Assembly (NCBI GenBank): GCA_934552855.1
Contig: CAKTEU010000002.1
Location: forward strand, 56,145 to 120,144
Origin: an uncultured Eubacteriales bacterium
GTDB lineage: Bacteria > Bacillota > Clostridia > Oscillospirales > Acutalibacteraceae
Direction: 5' to 3'
DNA length: 64,000 nucleotides
Made by a program: the position numbers and the translations under genes. Within the stretch, counting starts at the first letter, position 1. Each line of letters opens with the position of its first letter. Below the pieces are notes generated by a model. The model saw nothing but the letters and a program-made list of their open reading frames with translations. It searched no databases and was not told the origin of the DNA. Of this stretch, positions 1-7,394 are shown one piece after another.

Positions 1-2417
1 CCGCCGTTTCAATGGCTCTTGCAATCATTCTCACAATGGTTAAGTATGAAGTTTTCGGAAAAGACGTTTTGACCGCATTGATTGTCATTGTTTCTTCAAT
101 GCTTATCGGTTCGGCAATCGGCGTTTGGATAACAAATAAAGTTAAAATGATTCAAATGCCGCAGATGGTTGCGCTGCTCAACGGTTTTGGCGGCGGAGCT
201 TCCGCACTCGTTGGTGCACTGACGCTTTTCACCGATAAAAATGCCGACGCTTTCAGCGTTTCAACCGCAATGCTTGCGCTCGTTGTCGGCGTTGTAACGC
301 TTGTCGGTTCGCTTGTTGCGGCGGCAAAGCTTGAAGGAATCATGAAGTCAAAGCCCGTTGTCCTTCCGGGTCACAGCGTTTTGACTGCCGTTTCGCTTGT
401 CGGTTCGCTTGCCGTTTGCGTTGTCCCGATTTTTGTTCCGGTTCTTTTGCCGTTTGCAATTGTCGGCTTTGTGCTTTCACTTGCATTCGGTCTGCTTTTT
501 TCAATCAGAGTCGGCGGTGCGGATATGCCGATTACAATTTCGCTTCTTAACTCGTTTTCGGGTGTTGCCGGTGCAATTGCCGGCCTTGCAATCAAAGATA
601 TTCTTCTTGTTGCCGTCGGCGGAATTGTCGGTGCTTCGGGTCTTATCCTTACTCAAATCATGTGTAAGGCAATGAACCGCAGTTTGTTCGACATTCTCCT
701 CGGAAAAACTTCCTCTCACGGCAAAAAGGCCGAAAAACCGACCGAAGAAAAGGCGGCCGAAGCAAAGGTTGAACCCGCTTTTGAAGAAAAGGCTTCCGAA
801 GAAAAAGAGCAGGGTGATCCGCTTTCAACCGTTCTCAAAACCGCAAAGGATGTAATTTTTGTTCCGGGTTACGGAATGGCACTTGCGCAGGCGCAGTCGC
901 TTGTAAAACAGCTTGAAGATAAGCTTGAAAAGAACGGCGCAAATGTCCGCTACGCAATTCATCCCGTTGCCGGACGTATGCCGGGACACATGAACGTTCT
1001 TCTTGCGGAGGTTGATGTTCCTTATGAAAAGCTTTACGAAATGAAGGACATTAACGACGACTTCAAAAACGCCGATGTTGCAATCGTAATCGGTGCAAAC
1101 GACGTTATGAACCCGGCGGCAAAGGAAACGGAAAACACTCCGATTTCGGGAATGCCGATTTTGAACGTTGCCGATGCAAAGAACATCATCATCTGTAACT
1201 ATGACCTCAAACCCGGTTATGCCGGTGTTGAAAACCCGCTTTACTCAAAGGAAAGCGGTGTTGAAATTCTTCTCGGTGATGCAAAAGACAGCCTCATGAA
1301 GCTCATCAAAGCCCTTGATGACGATGATAACAAAGAAGAAAAGCCGAAAGCCGAAAGCAAAAAAGCTTCTGTCGGTTCAGTTCTCAAAACCGCAAAGGAT
1401 GTAATTTTTGTTCCGGGTTACGGAATGGCACTTGCGCAGGCGCAGTCGCTTGTAAAACAGCTTGAAGATAAGCTTGAAAAGAACGGCGCAAATGTCCGCT
1501 ACGCAATTCATCCCGTTGCCGGACGTATGCCGGGACACATGAACGTTCTTCTTGCGGAGGTTGATGTTCCTTATGAAAAGCTTTACGAAATGAAGGACAT
1601 TAACGACGACTTCAAAAACGCCGATGTTGCAATCGTAATCGGTGCAAACGACGTTATGAACCCGGCGGCAAAGGAAACGGAAAACACTCCGATTTCGGGA
1701 ATGCCGATTTTGAACGTTGCCGACGCAAAGAACATCATCATCTGTAACTATGACCTCAAACCCGGTTATGCAGGCGTTGAAAATCCGCTTTACTCAAAGG
1801 AAAGCGGTGTTGAAATTCTTCTCGGTGATGCAAAAGACAGCCTCATGAAGCTCATTTCTTCAATGGACGAAACCGATACCACTGCTTCGGAAGAGCCGAA
1901 AAAGAGCGGCAAGCCGTCGCTTGAAGCCGTACTCAAAACCGCAAAGGATGTAATTTTTGTTCCGGGTTACGGAATGGCACTTGCGCAGGCGCAGTCACTT
2001 GTAAAACAGCTTGAAGATAAGCTTGAAAAGAACGGCGCAAATGTCCGCTACGCAATTCATCCCGTTGCCGGACGTATGCCGGGACACATGAACGTTCTTC
2101 TTGCGGAGGTTGATGTTCCTTATGAAAAGCTTTACGAAATGAAGGACATTAACGACGACTTCAAAAACGCCGATGTTGCAATCGTAATCGGTGCAAACGA
2201 CGTTATGAACCCGGCGGCAAAGGAAACGGAAAACACTCCGATTTCGGGAATGCCGATTTTGAACGTTGCCGACGCAAAGAACATCATCATCTGTAACTAT
2301 GACCTCAAACCGGGTTATGCCGGCGTTGAAAATCCGCTTTATACAAAAGAGGAGGGCGTAACGCTCCTTCTCGGTGATGCAAAAGAAAGTCTTATGAAGC
2401 TTCTCGGGCTTTTATAA
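1..2417 (+). CDS. pntB: NAD(P) transhydrogenase subunit beta (PntB), 5' truncated, with three domain-III copies
   Basis: Membrane subunit of the proton-translocating transhydrogenase, which moves hydride between NAD(H) and NADP(H). The frame is open to the window edge and the first residues match the second membrane helix region of PntB, so the true start lies upstream, probably after pntA genes. Residues about 1-235 (counted from the ATG at 12) are the hydrophobic domain II helices. A Lys/Glu-rich linker follows, then three nearly identical NADP-binding domain III copies start at residues about 275, 458 and 641, each with the GYGMALAQAQ fingerprint and GRMPGHMNVLLAE. Ordinary PntB has one. 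In every copy the usual KRS 2'-phosphate-binding motif before GYAG reads NYD. Ends with a strong terminator. Confidence 0.95.
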   Translation, partial: AVSMALAIILTMVKYEVFGKDVLTALIVIVSSMLIGSAIGVWITNKVKMIQMPQMVALLNGFGGGASALVGALTLFTDKNADAFSVSTAMLALVVGVVTLVGSLVAAAKLEGIMKSKPVVLPGHSVLTAVSLVGSLAVCVVPIFVPVLLPFAIVGFVLSLAFGLLFSIRVGGADMPITISLLNSFSGVAGAIAGLAIKDILLVAVGGIVGASGLILTQIMCKAMNRSLFDILLGKTSSHGKKAEKPTEEKAAEAKVEPAFEEKASEEKEQGDPLSTVLKTAKDVIFVPGYGMALAQAQSLVKQLEDKLEKNGANVRYAIHPVAGRMPGHMNVLLAEVDVPYEKLYEMKDINDDFKNADVAIVIGANDVMNPAAKETENTPISGMPILNVADAKNIIICNYDLKPGYAGVENPLYSKESGVEILLGDAKDSLMKLIKALDDDDNKEEKPKAESKKASVGSVLKTAKDVIFVPGYGMALAQAQSLVKQLEDKLEKNGANVRYAIHPVAGRMPGHMNVLLAEVDVPYEKLYEMKDINDDFKNADVAIVIGANDVMNPAAKETENTPISGMPILNVADAKNIIICNYDLKPGYAGVENPLYSKESGVEILLGDAKDSLMKLISSMDETDTTASEEPKKSGKPSLEAVLKTAKDVIFVPGYGMALAQAQSLVKQLEDKLEKNGANVRYAIHPVAGRMPGHMNVLLAEVDVPYEKLYEMKDINDDFKNADVAIVIGANDVMNPAAKETENTPISGMPILNVADAKNIIICNYDLKPGYAGVENPLYTKEEGVTLLLGDAKESLMKLLGLL
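834..2404 (+). repeat. Three tandem ~473-bp repeats encoding PntB domain III
   Basis: Direct repeats at 834-1306, 1383-1855 and 1932-2404, with an exact period of 549 bp (183 codons). Copies are almost identical in DNA, differing mainly at silent sites (for example GAT/GAC in VADAK) and in the last ~60 bp of copy three. The linkers between them (about 25 residues, Lys/Glu/Ser rich) are unrelated in sequence. The pattern implies in-frame amplification with recent duplication or continuing gene conversion. Confidence 0.97.
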
Positions 2418-2442
2418 TTATCGAAGCAATTTGATTGTTGAA

Positions 2443-2480
2443 CCAACCGAACGGTTTTGCCGCCGTTCGGTTGGCTTTTT
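2443..2480 (+). terminator. Rho-independent terminator of pntB
   Basis: A 12-bp perfect stem (CCAACCGAACGG / CCGTTCGGTTGG) with an 8-nt loop is followed by a T-run, 26 bp after the pntB stop. Confidence 0.93.
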
Positions 2481-2504
2481 ATGCGGAAATTTTTTAATAA
2501 TTGC

Positions 2505-2557
2505 TTGACTTTTTGTTTACTGCAGAGTATAATACCGAAAACTACCGATTGGTAGTT
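2505..2557 (+). promoter_or_regulatory. Sigma-A promoter and TetR-type operator upstream of the TetR gene
   Basis: TTGACT (2505-2510), 17-bp spacer, TATAAT (2528-2533). Just downstream, at the expected transcription start, lies the inverted repeat ACTACC-GATT-GGTAGT (2541-2556). Its core TACCGATTGGTA resembles many TetR-family operators, so autorepression of the operon is inferred. Confidence 0.75.
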
Positions 2558-2607
2558 AATTTTAGGCTGTGCGGTAGAAAAGCAAACAGCATTATGGTGA
2601 TAAAAAC

Positions 2608-3231
2608 ATGAATGAACGGAAAGAAAAAATTATCATGGCAACGCTTGAACTTGCGGCGCAAAAAGGGCTTGGAAGCGTTTCAATGAATATGATTGCAGAA
2701 AAGGTCGGAATTAAAAAACCGTCGCTTTATAATCATTTTGCTTCAAAAGACGAAATAATTGAAGCAATGTATCAGTTTCTCAGAGAAAAGTCAAAAAAGC
2801 AATCCAATGCACTGATGATTGATTACGCTGAATTGTTCGGCGGAAAAACTGCGCTTGAAATTTTACGTCTTGCAGTTGGCGGATATGAAAAAATGACTTC
2901 TCAAAAAGATATGCTTACGTTCTATAAAGTGATTTATTCCGAACGCTGTTTTGAACCTGAGGCGGCAAAAATCCTCAAAGAAGAAACCGAAAAAATGATT
3001 CTTGCAACAAAACGGCTTTTTCGTGCAATGCAGGTTCACAACATTTTGAATTTTAAAAACGCAGATATGAGCGCAGTAAGTTTTGCAATGACGGTTCACG
3101 GCCTTATGGATTTTGAAAAAGACAAAAATGCGCAAGAGCCTTTTGAAACCGAAAAGAATAATACCCTGCTCAATGAATATCTTGAATGGTTTTGCAAAGA
3201 GAACAAAACAGAGGAGAAAAAAACAAAATGA
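2608..3231 (+). CDS. TetR/AcrR family transcriptional regulator
   Basis: A 207-residue dimeric repressor. The N-terminal helix-turn-helix is visible at residues about 5-50 (GLGSVSMNMIAEKVGIKKPSLYNHF, shown here only as the family hallmark SLYNHF), and the C-terminal part is a helical ligand domain of unknown specificity. It is the first gene of a three-gene operon: its stop overlaps the next start by 4 bp (ATGA). An inverted repeat over the promoter start site is a good candidate for its own operator. The neighbours (DUF998 membrane protein, CAT-like acyltransferase) suggest control of a small-molecule stress or resistance function, but no ligand can be deduced. Confidence 0.9.
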   Translation: MNERKEKIIMATLELAAQKGLGSVSMNMIAEKVGIKKPSLYNHFASKDEIIEAMYQFLREKSKKQSNALMIDYAELFGGKTALEILRLAVGGYEKMTSQKDMLTFYKVIYSERCFEPEAAKILKEETEKMILATKRLFRAMQVHNILNFKNADMSAVSFAMTVHGLMDFEKDKNAQEPFETEKNNTLLNEYLEWFCKENKTEEKKTK

Positions 3232-3863
3232 AAAAGAGCTTTTTAAATTATTGCGGTTTGTTCGGTGTGCTTAGCTTTCTTTCCTATACGGCGGCGGTTG
3301 TGTTTGCTCCGCTTGCTTATCCGGGATATGATTCGCTTTCTCAGGCAGTCAGCGATTTGAGCGCCGCAAATGCGCCGTCGCTTGCGCTTTGGAATCGGCT
3401 TTCGGCTTTATATAATGTATGCGAAGTTCTTTGCGCAATAACTGTGTGCATCGGCATACAAGGAAGAAAAACAAAACTTCTCAGAAGAGGAATATATATT
3501 TTTGCGGCCATGGAATTTGTCTCGGCGGTCGGATTCAGAATGTTTCCTCTCAGCAGCGAAGGATACGGCGGAGCGTTTCAGGATAAAATGCATATTTTCA
3601 CAACCGTAATTGTTGTGCTTCTTTCGGTTGTGTCGCTTGCGGTCATTATTGCCGCCGGAGCAAAGGATAAATCGTGCAGGTCATACGGAATTTGTGCTGC
3701 CGTTGCGCTTTTAATGATGCTTGTCGGCGCATTCGGAACAAAAATCGTACCTATGGAATACTTTGGCGTTGTTGAACGGTTCAGCGTTTTTGCGGCAACC
3801 GGTTTCAATGCGGCACTCGGAATTCACCTTTTTCTTTCGGCACCGCAGCAACGCAGTGAATAA
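3228..3863 (+). CDS. DUF998 family integral membrane protein
   Basis: A 211-residue, very hydrophobic protein with about six membrane helices. The loop after helix one contains YPGYDSLSQAVSDL, typical of DUF998 proteins, which are widespread and uncharacterised. The start at 3228 overlaps the TetR stop by 4 bp and has GAGGAG upstream; the longer frame upstream of it lies inside tetR. Translationally coupled to the regulator, so probably part of its target operon. Function unknown. Confidence 0.85.
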   Translation: MKKSFLNYCGLFGVLSFLSYTAAVVFAPLAYPGYDSLSQAVSDLSAANAPSLALWNRLSALYNVCEVLCAITVCIGIQGRKTKLLRRGIYIFAAMEFVSAVGFRMFPLSSEGYGGAFQDKMHIFTTVIVVLLSVVSLAVIIAAGAKDKSCRSYGICAAVALLMMLVGAFGTKIVPMEYFGVVERFSVFAATGFNAALGIHLFLSAPQQRSE

Positions 3864-3885
3864 TTTCTTAAATAGGAGAATAAAA

Positions 3886-4518
3886 ATGGTTCCAATAGCA
3901 ATTGATCCGAAAACAACAACACGGGCCGAAGCATTCGAGCTTTGGATGAATGCGCCGAACCCGATGGTAACTTTTTTCAAAACGTTTGACGTTACCCCAC
4001 TTGTAAAACTCAGCCGGAAACGCGGCTATAAATTTAATATGCTTCTTTGTTACTGCATAGGCATGGCGGCAAGCAAGGTTAAAGAGCTTTATATTCTTCC
4101 CGTAGGTAACAAACTTTTTCGTTATGACGCTCTTGCAGTTAACACAATTGTGAAAAATAAAATGGGCGAAGTCAGCTCATGCGATGTTCCGTTTTGTGAA
4201 GAGCTTGAAAAGTTCAACAGTTATTATCTTCATCTTACAAAAAAGACAGCCGAAGAATGCAAAAATCACGATTTGACCGACAGTATGGTTATCGGAACTT
4301 CGGCAATTGTTGACACAGAACTTGACGGAGCGGTGGGCATGAACAGCGGAATTTTCAACAACCCGTTCATCATTTGGGGAAAGTATCGCAAAAAATACTT
4401 TAAAATCCTTTTGCCTCTTTCATTTCAGTTTCATCACACCCAAATGGACGGCGCACACGCAGGCCGCTTTCTTGAACTACTTGGGCAAAACATAAATGAA
4501 ATGAAAAAGCTGTGTTGA
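3886..4518 (+). CDS. CatA-like chloramphenicol acetyltransferase family protein
   Basis: A 210-residue member of the CoA-dependent acetyltransferase fold of CatA. The catalytic signature HHxxxDG is present near the C-terminus (His183-His184, Asp188-Gly189), preceded by LPLSFQ as in CatA enzymes. Length equals the usual 210-220. The start is set by AGGAG 8 bp upstream. It is third in the TetR operon. Whether it acetylates chloramphenicol is unknown: many gut Clostridia carry divergent CatA-like acyltransferases without tested resistance. Its stop is 11 bp before a MITE. Confidence 0.85.
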   Translation: MVPIAIDPKTTTRAEAFELWMNAPNPMVTFFKTFDVTPLVKLSRKRGYKFNMLLCYCIGMAASKVKELYILPVGNKLFRYDALAVNTIVKNKMGEVSSCDVPFCEELEKFNSYYLHLTKKTAEECKNHDLTDSMVIGTSAIVDTELDGAVGMNSGIFNNPFIIWGKYRKKYFKILLPLSFQFHHTQMDGAHAGRFLELLGQNINEMKKLC

Positions 4519-4528
4519 GCAACAGCTG

Positions 4529-4753
4529 AAAGGGGCTGTCGCATTTAGATGCAGAAAGCGTTTTTTTTACCCCGAAGCTGTATATAGATACTGCGAGCGG
4601 GTAAAAAACGCTTAAAAGAGTAAAAATAATTTCCATTTGATCTAAAAATGAAGCTGTAATTCACGGTATACTTTCTTTTTGACGGCATTCCGTAAATTAT
4701 ATTTTTATTTTTGACTTTACTCTTTGTTATGCACTAAATCCGACAGTCCCTTT
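4529..4753. mobile_element. Transposase-less inverted-repeat element (MITE), complete copy
   Basis: About 225 bp bounded by imperfect terminal inverted repeats: AAAGGGGCTGTCGCATTTAG at the left and the complement of AAAGGGACTGTCGGATTTAG at the right. Inside are nested inverted repeats, the strongest being AAGCG-T8-ACCC (4556-4572) with GGGTAAAAAACGCTT (4599-4613), and AAAGAGTAAA near 4616 with its complement near 4718. No reading frame for a transposase. A second copy begins at 63924. It fills the whole gap between two convergent genes and its hairpins may also terminate both transcripts. Confidence 0.85.
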
Positions 4754-4773
4754 TGGTTTATGATTATAATATA

Positions 4774-5988
4774 TTAGTATTTTCCGCTGCTGTCAAAAAG
4801 GATGAAACTTTCATATCCGTTTTCGGCGAGTGTGCGGATATATTTTTTTGTGTATTCGCTCATATTTATAACAGGAACAAAAACGGCATTTTCGTTTTGC
4901 TTCTGTCTGATTTGCGAAAACAGCGAAAGCATTGATGAATAGCCGCTTTTTTTGTCGGCAATATAGTTTTCGGGCCTTGAAAGTGTGTCGGTGCATATTC
5001 CGTCAGCACTGCTTTTCAAAAGCTCTGCGCAATAGCTCCATTCGTTGACGGTTGTAATGTTCAAGGTACTTTTTGAAACAAGGACAAAACAACCGTTTCC
5101 AACGGTGTTTTTTGCGTTCTGAACAAAATTCAAAAGCGTGCTTGCTCTTTTGGCTGTGTTTTTTTCGCCCGGAAAACCGGCGGTTGAAAGGTCTGCGTCA
5201 GGAAAAGAAACCGATTCAAGAATAATGCCTTTCACACCCATTGAAGAAATTTCTTTCAAAAGCTCAATAAGATAATCGGTTGCTCCGCTTGAATAAGGAT
5301 TGAGCCATGTTTTGCCATCTCCGTTTGAAATATCGTCACGCCAAAGGACTTCGGTGTCTTTATATTTTACGGCGAATGAAGGTTCTGTTTCGCTTGCAAT
5401 TTCGTCCTCAAAGCAAAAGAAGCGTGCAACAACGCCAACTCCCTCGTTTTCAAAAATCCGAAGGGCGGCTTTAACTGTTTCGTTGTCAAAAATTGCACAT
5501 TTACCGCTGCGTGCAAGCTCAGCCTGAGAAGAATAAAGAATTTTTCCCGTGTCTGTTTTAAAATCAATAACAACCGCATTGCAGTCTTTTTTTTGAATCT
5601 TTTTTATGAACGAAGAAAGCTCACGCCGATTTGAAAGCTTTTGATACGGCATATAAAGAGCCTTGAGCGAACCGCTTTGAAAAAGGTTTTCGGCCGTTGG
5701 TTTGTTTGCCTTTGAAAATTCCGAGCCGATGCTTATCGGCTTGTTTGAAAAATTCAGTCCCATACTCACGGCAAAATATGAAACTCCGCAAAGCAGTATG
5801 AAGCAAAAAACGGCAAGCAGAACTCGAATTGCACAGGAAATTCGGTCTTTTTTTCGTTTAACACGCTTTGTTTTAACAATTTTTGCGGCCGGATACTCTT
5901 TTGAAAAAGTGTAATAACTGTTTTTGACCCTAACGTCGGCATTTTTCGGAAAGGGTTCTTTTTTTCGTTTGAATTTAAATCTTTTCAT
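4774..5988 (-). CDS. Membrane-anchored DUF4015-type TIM-barrel (putative glycoside hydrolase) protein
   Basis: 404 residues. The basic N-terminal cytoplasmic stretch (residues 1-50) is followed by one membrane helix (about 52-75), then an extracellular domain. The pattern KALYMPYQ, then NAVVIDFKTDTGKI, is characteristic of the DUF4015 putative glycosyl hydrolase TIM barrel. Catalytic residues cannot be assigned. It is the last gene of a four-gene minus-strand operon, 9 bp after the RnfA-like gene. This link to Rnf-like membrane proteins is unexplained. Confidence 0.75.
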   Translation of the reverse strand: MKRFKFKRKKEPFPKNADVRVKNSYYTFSKEYPAAKIVKTKRVKRKKDRISCAIRVLLAVFCFILLCGVSYFAVSMGLNFSNKPISIGSEFSKANKPTAENLFQSGSLKALYMPYQKLSNRRELSSFIKKIQKKDCNAVVIDFKTDTGKILYSSQAELARSGKCAIFDNETVKAALRIFENEGVGVVARFFCFEDEIASETEPSFAVKYKDTEVLWRDDISNGDGKTWLNPYSSGATDYLIELLKEISSMGVKGIILESVSFPDADLSTAGFPGEKNTAKRASTLLNFVQNAKNTVGNGCFVLVSKSTLNITTVNEWSYCAELLKSSADGICTDTLSRPENYIADKKSGYSSMLSLFSQIRQKQNENAVFVPVINMSEYTKKYIRTLAENGYESFILFDSSGKY

Positions 5989-5997
5989 TGCAGCACC

Positions 5998-6588
5998 TCA
6001 TATAAATAAAGCTTTGCCCGAAAGGCAGGAAAGCATGAGAGAAAGAAGCGAAACATAGATAAAAAGTGCCGGAGTGCCGCAGAATATTTTCGGAATGTTT
6101 CGGCTTTGAAGAAAACGCATTCCGCCGTTTATTAAAAGAACGGAAAGAACAAAGGCTCCGGCAGCGCCGAGTGCGGTTCCTGCGGCTTCAAAAAGTGTAT
6201 GTCCGGCTTTAAAATTGATTATCGGAACGGCAAGCGTGAGTGTGTTGAATGCGCAAATGCCGAGCGAATTCATATATTTTTTGTCAGCTTTGAGAATATA
6301 TACGCAAAAAAGCGCACTCAAAAGATAAATCACACAAAGAACAAACGTATAAATTGCAATATGAAACGGAAGACTTGCGTTTTCTGTCAGTCCGGCTTTG
6401 TCGGCAATTATGCATGCGCAGGAGGCGAAAAAGCAGTAAAACGCAGTTGAAAAAGCATACATAACAATATGCTTCGGCGTTCTGGCAATGCGAACGGTCT
6501 CACTTATTCCGTAGCCCGAACCGAGAACAAGATTTTGCAAAAGCAGGGCATAAAGCAATGTGATTATCATTGAAACAAAAAGCTTCAT
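5998..6588 (-). CDS. rnfA: RnfA-like integral membrane protein, iron-sulfur ligands missing
   Basis: 196 residues with about six membrane helices. Fit to RnfA/NqrE is seen in LLLQNLVLG near the start and in the C-terminal segment NIPKIFCGTPALFI...LSCLSG. Known RnfA has Cys in FLGLCP and in TTNCA; these ligate a membrane [2Fe-2S] cluster with RnfE. Here the first region reads LGSGYGIS and the second FNTLTLAVP, so both cysteines are absent. The start overlaps the RnfE-like stop by 4 bp. Probably a structural relative of RnfA rather than a working redox subunit. Confidence 0.75.
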   Translation of the reverse strand: MKLFVSMIITLLYALLLQNLVLGSGYGISETVRIARTPKHIVMYAFSTAFYCFFASCACIIADKAGLTENASLPFHIAIYTFVLCVIYLLSALFCVYILKADKKYMNSLGICAFNTLTLAVPIINFKAGHTLFEAAGTALGAAGAFVLSVLLINGGMRFLQSRNIPKIFCGTPALFIYVSLLSLMLSCLSGKALFI

Positions 6589-7394
6589 CCGTTGCCCTCC
6601 TTATTATTGTCGCTGTCGGTTTCGTCAAACGAATAACGTGAGCGAATTTTTGAAAAATCCTGAGCCGTTCCGTTGGCTTGCTCCGGTTCCTTTTTGCCTA
6701 TTCCGAGTCCCGGGTCACGAAGAACGGGCTTTTCAAAAACTTTTGAAAAATTGAATGTGTCGGTCAGTTCATTTTCAAATTTGTTCATCACAATCGCTTT
6801 GTGCGCCGCAGCAAGAAAACCGAGGATAACAAGACCGCCGAACGGAAGTGCAAACGCAGAAAAAACGGGAAATGAAGAAATTTTAACCGAAAAAACAGTG
6901 CCGAAAGAAAACAGTTCTCTGAAAAATCCGACTGTTGCGGCAACGACGGCAAAGCCGAGTGAAGAAGCAATTGCGTCAAAAACCGAATTTCTAACGCTTG
7001 TTTTGACCGCAAATTTTTCGCATCTTATAACGATTATTGCATTGACCGAAAGAAGCGGAAGAAAAATTCCGAGTGCGGAGAGCGTTTTGTCCGAAACGAC
7101 TGCCATTGACAAAAGGGTCGGAACAGACGCAATTAAGCAGTAAAGGCAAATGCGAATATTTCGTTCGATTTTTTTGAAGGCAAGGCTTGCTGTCGTTTCG
7201 CAAAGAACAAGCGAAACAAAAAGAACAAGCGAAAGCACGGCGGCGTTTTTGAGTGTTGTTGCCGCCGAAACAATCGGACAAATTCCTATAGCCTGAGTCA
7301 AAATCGGATTATATATAAAGCTGCCTTTAAAAAGGGCTGTTGAAAGCCTCAGCTTTTGTTCATTGACGCTTTCGCTTTTTGTTTTGTTTTTCAT
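6585..7394 (-). CDS. rnfE: RnfE-like integral membrane protein
   Basis: 269 residues. Residues about 15-40 (FKGSFIYNPILTQAIGICP) match the RnfE/NqrD entry helix and keep its cysteine, and LGIFLPLLSVNAIIV matches the second half-repeat but with NC changed to NA. The C-terminal 55 residues form a hydrophilic tail that is longer than in typical RnfE. The ATG has GGAGG upstream. It overlaps the D-like gene by 4 bp (ATGA) and the A-like gene by 4 bp, so all are translationally coupled. A partial loss of cluster ligands argues for divergent function. Confidence 0.8.
   Translation of the reverse strand: MKNKTKSESVNEQKLRLSTALFKGSFIYNPILTQAIGICPIVSAATTLKNAAVLSLVLFVSLVLCETTASLAFKKIERNIRICLYCLIASVPTLLSMAVVSDKTLSALGIFLPLLSVNAIIVIRCEKFAVKTSVRNSVFDAIASSLGFAVVAATVGFFRELFSFGTVFSVKISSFPVFSAFALPFGGLVILGFLAAAHKAIVMNKFENELTDTFNFSKVFEKPVLRDPGLGIGKKEPEQANGTAQDFSKIRSRYSFDETDSDNNKEGNG

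Noticed and set aside
397..719. Alternative frames inside pntB
   Set aside because: They overlap a well-supported membrane domain, have no ribosome sites and show unnatural composition.
834..2404. Reading the repeats as a CRISPR array or phage repeat
   Set aside because: Repeats are 473 bp, in frame, and encode a known domain.
4529..4753. Calling the hairpin element a plain terminator of the CAT-like gene
   Set aside because: It has paired outer ends and a near-identical copy at 63924, so it is a repeated mobile element, even if it also terminates.
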